A DNA stretch of 12,181 bases from contig JACMKH010000081.1 of the NCBI GenBank assembly GCA_014380205.1, positions 1 through 12,181 on the forward strand. Direction: 5' to 3'. How positions within the stretch are numbered: the first letter of the stretch is position 1; each line of letters opens with the position of its first letter. Shown here in pieces: positions 6,413 to 12,181 of this stretch. Source of the stretch: Sphingomonadaceae bacterium (lineage in GTDB: Bacteria; Pseudomonadota; Alphaproteobacteria; Sphingomonadales; Sphingomonadaceae). A program made the translations under genes and the position numbers. Below the pieces are notes generated by a model. The model searched no databases. It saw only the letters and a list, made by a program, of their open reading frames with translations, and was not told where the DNA came from.

Positions 6413-6514
6413 CCCCGCATCCCCTGGCAGCGTGTCAGGACGCGGCGAGCAGCCGCGCTCCGGGCGCGCGCCTTTTCGCATCCCGGCCCTTCGCGAACGC
6501 GCCATCCCAAGGAT

Positions 6515-6567
6515 GCGCCATCGGCATTCGGCCGGCGGCGCTAAGACCTCCGGAGACAACCGGATGG
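6515..6567 (+). promoter_or_regulatory. Two hairpins in the rpsA leader (candidate translational control)
   Basis: The 189-base gap between cmk and rpsA holds two hairpins. In the first, GCGCC (6515-6519) pairs with GGCGC (6537-6541), and the inner CGGC (6522-6525) pairs with GCCG (6531-6534), plus a T-G pair and one mismatch, around the loop ATTCG. In the second, TCCGG (6549-6553) pairs with CCGGA (6560-6564) around AGACAA, extendable past a bulge by CC/GG. Four GGA triplets lie in 6511-6590. In E. coli, S1 represses its own mRNA through a folded leader, so a similar role is possible here. I could not pick out a convincing promoter in the gap. Confidence 0.4.
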
Positions 6568-6584
6568 CCTGCAACGATTTGAAC

Positions 6585-6590
6585 GAAGGA
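6585..6590 (+). promoter_or_regulatory. rpsA ribosome binding site
   Basis: GAAGGA lies 11 bases before the ATG at 6602. The spacing is long and the match partial (AAGGA core), as is common for rpsA messages, but it supports this start. Confidence 0.6.
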
Positions 6591-6601
6591 ACATCCACTT
6601 C

Positions 6602-8320
<1,719 letters not shown>

Positions 8321-8333
8321 GCCCGCGAACGCG

Positions 8334-8352
8334 CCGATTCGCGCGCAATCGG
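8334..8352 (+). terminator. Hairpin after rpsA, possible terminator
   Basis: CCGATT (8334-8339) pairs with AATCGG (8347-8352) around a CGCGCGC loop, 13 bases after the rpsA stop. No U tract follows, so termination strength is doubtful; it may instead protect the 3' end. Confidence 0.35.
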
Positions 8353-8357
8353 GGTCC

Positions 8358-8371
8358 CCGGCGAAAGCCGG
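8358..8371. repeat. CCGGC-GAAA-GCCGG palindrome (REP-like)
   Basis: This is a perfect 5-bp stem closed by a GAAA (GNRA) tetraloop. CCCCGGCGAAAGCCGGAG resembles the short palindromic intergenic elements often seen in alphaproteobacterial genomes. Only one copy is in the window, so dispersal cannot be shown here. It could also add to 3' end stability of the rpsA message. Confidence 0.45.
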
Positions 8372-8517
8372 AGCGCAGCCGCGGATCGCGTCGGAGCCGA
8401 GGAATTGTGCCGAGCGGGCCTCCCTTGGTCGCGCGCGCGCAGATTTCCGCGTGATCGCAACGCCATCGCCCGCGCGACGAGACGTGCGCTTTTTTGCACA
8501 ATTCGGACCGCGCCCGC

Positions 8518-8547
8518 TTGAAAAAGTTTCGATTCCGGAACATTAAT
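8518..8547 (+). promoter_or_regulatory. Candidate ihfB promoter with overlapping IHF-like site
   Basis: TTGAAA (8518-8523) and ATTAAT (8542-8547) are 18 bases apart, matching sigma-70 elements at 5 of 6 and 4 of 6 positions in an unusually AT-rich patch. Transcription would begin near 8554, about 95 bases before the ATG. On the minus strand the spacer reads AATCGAAACTTTT, which fits the IHF consensus WATCAANNNNTTR at 7 of its 9 fixed positions. E. coli IHF genes are autoregulated, so self-control is possible but unproven. Confidence 0.45.
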
Positions 8548-8648
8548 CCGCGCTTGAGGGGGCTCGTGGCGGCCGTTCGATCGCGTCTCGGGTCGCGACG
8601 GTGGATTCGCGGGCACCGTCGCCTTCGCCGCAGCTGGGGAGCGCGCAC

Positions 8649-8927
8649 ATGATTCGTTCGGAACTCGTCCAGAAAGTCTCGTCCGAGAACCCGCATCTCA
8701 GCAACAAGGACGTCGAGCGCCTCGTCACCGCCTTCTTCGACACCATCGCCAACCAGCTCGCGCGCGGCGGTCGCGTCGAGCTCCGCGGCTTCGGCGCCTT
8801 CTCGACCCGCCAGCGCGACGCCCGCACAGGCCGCAACCCCCGCACCGGCGCCGCCGTCGCGGTCGACGCCAAGCGCGTGCCGTACTTCAAGCCAGGCAAG
8901 GAGATGCGCGAGCGTCTCAACGTCTGA
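8649..8927 (+). CDS. ihfB: Integration host factor subunit beta
   Basis: IHF beta pairs with IHF alpha to make the sequence-specific DNA-bending protein of the nucleoid. It serves recombination, replication and transcription. The 92-residue protein (E. coli: 94) opens with [23 protein letters not shown] and carries the HU/IHF signature [22 protein letters not shown] (46-67). P64 sits at the position of the proline that intercalates DNA at the kink. The [15 protein letters not shown] end is typical of IhfB. The ATG at 8649 has GGGGAG 7 bases upstream; an in-frame GTG at 8601 would add 16 residues not seen in the family. The gene follows rpsA, the standard proteobacterial order, and converges on yadH with 57 bases between. 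Confidence 0.97.
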   Translation: MIRSELVQKVSSENPHLSNKDVERLVTAFFDTIANQLARGGRVELRGFGAFSTRQRDARTGRNPRTGAAVAVDAKRVPYFKPGKEMRERLNV

Positions 8928-8984
8928 GGAGCCCTATCGTCTTTCGCCCTTCGGGTTGCTCGGGGTCGCGGATTTTCCGGCCGT

Positions 8985-9755
8985 TCAGCTCTTGAGCCGG
9001 TAGCCCGTGCGGAACATCCACCAGATCACGGCGAGGCACAGCGCGAGGAAGCCCGCCATCGCGGCGAGGCTCACGCCGATCGAGACATCGCCCTCGCCGA
9101 AGAAGGTCCAGCGGAAGCCGCTGATCAGGTAGACGATGGGGTTGAACAAGGTCGCGGTGCGCCAGGGCTCGGGGAGCATGTCGATCGAGTAGAAGGCGCC
9201 CCCGAGGAAGGTCAGCGGCATCACGACGAGCATCGGGATCACCTGGAGCTGCTCGAAGCTCTTCGCCCAGATGCCGAGGATGAAGCCGAACAGGCAGAAC
9301 GTGACCGCGATCATCACGAGGAAGAGCAGCATGAGGACGGGGTGCTCGACCGTCACGTCGACGAAGAGGTGCGCGGTCGCGAAGATGATCAGCCCGATGA
9401 TCACCGATTTGGTCGCCGCCGCGCCGACATAGGCGAGCACGGTCTCGAACGCCGAGACCGGCGCCGAGAGCAGCTCGTAGATCGTCCCCGCCCATTTGGG
9501 CATGTAGATGCCGAAGCTAGCGTTGAAGATCGATTCGGTGAACATTGTCAGCATGATCAGCCCGGGAACGATGAACGCGCCGTAATCGACCCCGTCGAGC
9601 TCGCCCATCCGGCTGCCGATCGCCGAGCCGAACACGATGAAATAGAGCGCGGTCGTGATCACCGGGGTGGCGAGGCTCGTCCACACGGTGCGGCCGAAGC
9701 GGTTGACTTCGAAGCGATAGATCGCCCAGACGCCGTGGCGGTTGAAGCGCGTCAT
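8985..9755 (-). CDS. yadH: ABC-2 type exporter permease, YadH-like
   Basis: This membrane subunit of an ABC exporter has 256 residues, the same length as E. coli YadH, and resembles it throughout. Landmarks are [26 protein letters not shown] near the N-terminus, [14 protein letters not shown], and [22 protein letters not shown]. The ABC-2 core [17 protein letters not shown] is followed by [16 protein letters not shown]. Six hydrophobic segments are visible. The start ATG at 9755 overlaps the ATPase stop by 4 bases and has a strong GGGGAGGT Shine-Dalgarno, so the pair is surely co-translated. The substrate of YadGH transporters is not firmly known, and the context (ihfB, tRNA) gives no clue. 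The symbol rests on overall similarity recalled from the E. coli protein. Confidence 0.9.
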   Translation of the reverse strand: MTRFNRHGVWAIYRFEVNRFGRTVWTSLATPVITTALYFIVFGSAIGSRMGELDGVDYGAFIVPGLIMLTMFTESIFNASFGIYMPKWAGTIYELLSAPVSAFETVLAYVGAAATKSVIIGLIIFATAHLFVDVTVEHPVLMLLFLVMIAVTFCLFGFILGIWAKSFEQLQVIPMLVVMPLTFLGGAFYSIDMLPEPWRTATLFNPIVYLISGFRWTFFGEGDVSIGVSLAAMAGFLALCLAVIWWMFRTGYRLKS

Positions 9756-10690
9756 GCCGCACCTCCCCGCCGCTCGCTGACCAGGCCGACGAAAATGTCC
9801 TCGAGCGAGGATTGCCGCGTGTTCAGGTCCTTCCAGCCGATGCCGAGCGCGCCGAGCCTGGCGAGCAAGGCGGGGACGCCCGTCGCCTCGGCCTGCGCGT
9901 CGAACACATGCTCGAGCTCGTGGCCCTCCGCCTTGAGCTCGAGCGCCCAGGCATCGAGCCCCCCGGGCAGCGCCGCCAGCGGCTCGGCGAGGTTGAGCGT
10001 CAGCGTCTTCCTTCCGAGTTTCTTCATCAGCGCGTTCTTCTCTTCGACCACGATCAGCTCGCCCTTCGAGATCACGCCGACGCGATCGGCCATCTCCTCG
10101 GCCTCCTCGATGTAATGGGTGGTGAGGATGATCGTGACGCCTCCCTCGCGAAGCTCGCGCACGAGCCCCCACATGTCGCGGCGCAGCTCGACATCGACCC
10201 CGGCGGTGGGCTCGTCGAGAAACAATATCTCGGGTTCGTGGCTGAGCGCCTTGGCGATCATCACGCGCCGCTTCATCCCTCCCGAAAGCTCCTGAACCTT
10301 GGCGTCGCGCTTGTCCCACAGCGAAAGATCGCGAAGCACCTTCTCGATGTGGCCGGGGCTCGGCGGCTTGCCGAACAGGCCGCGCGAGAAGGTGACGGTC
10401 GCCCACACCGTCTCGAACGAATCGGTGTGGAGCTCCTGCGGCACCAGCCCAATCTTCATCCGCGCCGCGCGATAGTCGCGGACGATGTCGTGCCCGTCGG
10501 CGGTCACGCTCCCCGTCGTCGCGGTAACGATCCCGCAGACGATGCTGATCAACGTCGTCTTGCCCGCGCCATTGGGGCCGAGCAGCGCGAAAATCTCGCC
10601 CTTCTCGATGTCGAGGTCGATCGGCCGCAGCGCCTCGACACCCGAGGCGTAGGTCTTGGTGAGCCCGACGATGCTGATAACGGAAGCCAT
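9752..10690 (-). CDS. yadG: ABC exporter ATP-binding protein, YadG-like
   Basis: This is the ATPase partner of the YadH-like permease, at the cytoplasmic face of the inner membrane. The 312-residue protein has all nucleotide-binding motifs: Walker A GPNGAGKT (38-45), Q-loop Q85 in GLVPQE, signature LSGGM (135-139), Walker B LFLDEP (156-161) with E160 catalytic, the D-loop at 164-166 (GVD) and switch H192 in [11 protein letters not shown]. The stretches [33 protein letters not shown] and the end [10 protein letters not shown] match YadG of E. coli (308 residues). I start at ATG 10690 ([14 protein letters not shown]). The frame stays open upstream through the tRNA-Leu gene, which is not credible coding. 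No clear Shine-Dalgarno precedes the ATG. Confidence 0.93.
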   Translation of the reverse strand: MASVISIVGLTKTYASGVEALRPIDLDIEKGEIFALLGPNGAGKTTLISIVCGIVTATTGSVTADGHDIVRDYRAARMKIGLVPQELHTDSFETVWATVTFSRGLFGKPPSPGHIEKVLRDLSLWDKRDAKVQELSGGMKRRVMIAKALSHEPEILFLDEPTAGVDVELRRDMWGLVRELREGGVTIILTTHYIEEAEEMADRVGVISKGELIVVEEKNALMKKLGRKTLTLNLAEPLAALPGGLDAWALELKAEGHELEHVFDAQAEATGVPALLARLGALGIGWKDLNTRQSSLEDIFVGLVSERRGGAA

Positions 10691-10739
10691 GGCGCCGCGC
10701 GTTAGAGGCTTGGTCGGCCGCTGCCCATCCCCTTCGCGC

Positions 10740-10767
10740 TTGACCCGCCCGCGCGAATGGGTTTGGT
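10740..10767 (+). promoter_or_regulatory. Possible promoter for tRNA-Leu
   Basis: TTGACC (10740-10745) is a good -35. A weak -10, TTTGGT (10762-10767), follows after 16 bases. Transcription would begin just before the tRNA at 10777. This gap also has to hold the divergent yadG promoter, for which I found no convincing elements. Confidence 0.35.
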
Positions 10768-10776
10768 CGCGGAGGC

Positions 10777-10860
10777 GCGGACGTGGCGAAACCGGTAGAC
10801 GCAGCGGACTTAAAATCCGCTTCCCCTCGGGGAGTGCGGGTTCGACCCCCGCCGTCCGCA
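10777..10860 (+). tRNA. tRNA-Leu (anticodon TAA)
   Basis: This is a complete class II tRNA. The acceptor stem GCGGACG pairs with CGTCCGC. The D arm is GCGAAACCGGTAGACGC, and the anticodon stem GCGGA/TCCGC encloses the loop CTTAAAA, giving anticodon TAA (UUA leucine codon). A long variable arm contains the CCCC/GGGG stem, and the T arm is GCGGG-TTCGACC-CCCGC. Discriminator A73 is at 10860, as expected for leucine. The next bases are CGC, so CCA is not encoded and must be added by the nucleotidyltransferase. UUA codons look rare in these GC-rich genes. Confidence 0.97.
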
Positions 10861-10880
10861 CGCTGGTTCGAGGAGAGGCC

Positions 10881-12181
10881 ATGCCGCGACGCCTGCTGAC
10901 CTTGCTGCTCCTCCTGCTCGCCGCCGGCTGCTCCGACGCGTTCGGCGAGAACGAGCCCGTGGTGGTAAGCGTGGCGGGCGAGCGGCCCACGCTCGCCGAT
11001 CCCAATCGCGCGCCGCCCCGGCGCGGGGCCGCGTTGCTGCTCGAGGGGATGGCGCCGGGGCTCGTCACGCTCGACGCCGAGGGCCAGGTCGAGCCCGCGC
11101 TCGCGCGCCGCTGGATCGTGCTCGACGACGGGGTGAGCTATATCTTCAGGCTCGCCGATCGCCACTGGCGCGACGGCAGCGAGCTCACCGCCGCGCAGAT
11201 CGTGAGCCAGCTCCGCGCCGCGCGGGCGCCCGACAGCCGCAACCGTCTGCGCCCGCTGCTCAGGGACATCGAGCTGATCGAGGCGGTGACCCCCGAAATT
11301 GTCGAGATCGTCCTCAGGCATCCGCGCTCGGACTTCCTCCAGCTGCTCGCGCAACCTGATCTCGCCGTGCTGCGCGGGAGCGAGGGGCTGGGGTGGCTGG
11401 AAATCGCGGGCGCCAACGCCGAACGCGTCCAGCTGCGCGCCCGGCGTGAGCCGGCGGATGAAGAGGACCTCGCCGAGGGCGAAGCGCCTGCCGAGGCGCC
11501 CGTGCGCGCGCTCGTCTATTTCGAGCCGATGCCGCGCGCGGTCGCGCGCTTCGAGCTCGGCCGCGCCGATGTCGTCCTCGGCGGCACCTTGCTCGATCTG
11601 ATCTATGCCGAGGCGATCGAGCCAAGCAACGACCAGCTGTTGTTCGATCCCGTCCAGGGGCTGTTCGGGCTCGGCTTCGTCCCGCGCGAAGGCTTCCTCG
11701 CCGACGGCGAGAATCGCGACGCGCTGTCGATGGCGATCAGCCGGCGGCGGATCATGGCCGCGTTCGACCGCATCGCCGCCGAGCGCCAGCGCACGATCAT
11801 CCCCGAGGGCGTCACAGAGCTTCGCCGACTGACGCTGCCCGACTGGTATGATGTCGATATCGAGGCGCGGCGTGCCTACGCGGCCGACATCGTCGCGCGC
11901 TGGCGCGGTGCGGGTGGCGAGATCCCGCCGCTGCGCGTTGCGATTCCGGCCAGCGAGGGCGGCCGACGCATGTTCGCCGAGTTTCGTGCGGCTTGGCGGA
12001 CGATCGGAATCGACGCAGTGATGGTCGCGCCGGACCGCCCAGCCGATCTCGTGCTCGTCGACCGCGTCGCGCCGAGCGAGGCGCCCGACTGGTATCTAGC
12101 CCAGTTCCGTTGCGGCAGCGGCTTCGTCTGTAGCGAGACGCTCGACCGCGCGCTCGACGCGATGCGCGCCGCGCCCGACGC
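10881..12181 (+). CDS. Family 5 extracellular solute-binding lipoprotein, 3' end missing
   Basis: The frame runs from ATG 10881 to the right edge (433 codons) without a stop. A Shine-Dalgarno (AGGAG, 10871-10875) lies 5 bases before the ATG. Residues 1-17 are a lipoprotein signal: Arg-Arg, a Leu run, then LAAGC with C17 as lipidation site and S18 at +2. The N-lobe motif [19 protein letters not shown], then [13 protein letters not shown], is that of SBP_bac_5 oligopeptide-type binding proteins. [18 protein letters not shown] fits the usual 'R-x-AL-x-x-AI-x-R' helix. An acidic Ala/Glu-rich stretch at residues 190-206 interrupts the domain. The N-lobe is shorter than typical. No permease or ATPase gene is visible on this side; any would lie beyond the window. 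The ligand is unknown, and peptide is only the family default. Confidence 0.85.
   Translation, partial: MPRRLLTLLLLLLAAGCSDAFGENEPVVVSVAGERPTLADPNRAPPRRGAALLLEGMAPGLVTLDAEGQVEPALARRWIVLDDGVSYIFRLADRHWRDGSELTAAQIVSQLRAARAPDSRNRLRPLLRDIELIEAVTPEIVEIVLRHPRSDFLQLLAQPDLAVLRGSEGLGWLEIAGANAERVQLRARREPADEEDLAEGEAPAEAPVRALVYFEPMPRAVARFELGRADVVLGGTLLDLIYAEAIEPSNDQLLFDPVQGLFGLGFVPREGFLADGENRDALSMAISRRRIMAAFDRIAAERQRTIIPEGVTELRRLTLPDWYDVDIEARRAYAADIVARWRGAGGEIPPLRVAIPASEGGRRMFAEFRAAWRTIGIDAVMVAPDRPADLVLVDRVAPSEAPDWYLAQFRCGSGFVCSETLDRALDAMRAAPD

Larger units (their letters stand above)
8321..8648 (+). other. Intergenic region rpsA-ihfB (328 bases, no gene)
   Basis: No convincing coding frame is seen here on either strand. 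The first 60 bases hold two hairpins (8334-8352 and 8358-8371) that could end rpsA transcription, though neither has a T tract. At 8484-8499 is GTGC-N8-GCAC with a T6 run in its loop. A plausible ihfB promoter follows at 8518-8547. The remainder to 8635 is GC-rich leader, and a good Shine-Dalgarno (GGGGAG, 8636-8641) lies 7 bases before the ihfB ATG. Confidence 0.6.

Noticed and set aside
8484..8499. GTGC-T-run-GCAC as an intrinsic terminator for rpsA
   Set aside because: The stem is only 4 bp and the T run is in the loop rather than after the stem. It is also 160 bases from the rpsA stop.
8928..8984. Terminator between ihfB and yadH
   Set aside because: Only 3-bp stems around GAA or TTCG-like loops are visible in the gap; none is long enough to call.
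10691..11068. Upstream extension of the YadG-like ATPase
   Set aside because: It would run through tRNA-Leu on the opposite strand and the lipoprotein gene; the ATP-binding domain begins normally at 10690.

Overview
This is a GC-rich stretch of ordinary bacterial chromosome. The protein families point to an alphaproteobacterium, most likely a sphingomonad (Sphingomonadales). The clues are a TIGR02300-type zinc-ribbon protein, a class II-type AroA, a pgsA-moaD-moaE cluster, and a tRNA-Leu without encoded CCA beside a tRNA-Ala that has it. The lineage is inferred from family recognition and composition; no database was searched. I see no transposase, integrase, phage gene, CRISPR array or composition break, and no sign of a new multi-gene system. 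The interest lies in regulatory and organisational details.

Layout from left to right. Bases 1-524 hold the end of a fasciclin (FAS1) domain protein on the + strand. It converges on a minus-strand operon, pgsA-moaD-moaE (1880 down to 582), which makes phosphatidylglycerol-phosphate synthase and both subunits of molybdopterin synthase. A GC-rich hairpin (552-573) separates the two. Divergent from pgsA is an MFS transporter resembling the lysophospholipid-flippase domain of LplT/Aas proteins (1980-3299). Its stop codon abuts the stop of a small minus-strand membrane protein (3300-3491). Then come tRNA-Ala(GGC) on the minus strand (3631-3706) and the TIGR02300-type protein (3792-4118).

The core of the window is the + strand run aroA, small CBU_0592-like membrane protein, cmk, rpsA, ihfB (4219-8927). 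It makes EPSP synthase, a two- or three-helix membrane protein, cytidylate kinase, ribosomal protein S1 and IHF beta. The first three genes overlap by ATGA junctions and are probably translationally coupled. rpsA and ihfB have their own leaders. The order aroA-x-cmk-rpsA-ihfB is the one known from E. coli, with a different gene in the 'x' slot.

The right end holds a minus-strand ABC exporter pair that closely resembles E. coli YadG/YadH (9752-10690 and 8985-9755). It is followed by tRNA-Leu(UAA) on the + strand (10777-10860). Only 20 bases further on begins a lipoprotein of the family 5 solute-binding type, which runs off the end of the window. The longest gene-free stretch (8321-8648) carries two hairpins and a plausible ihfB promoter.
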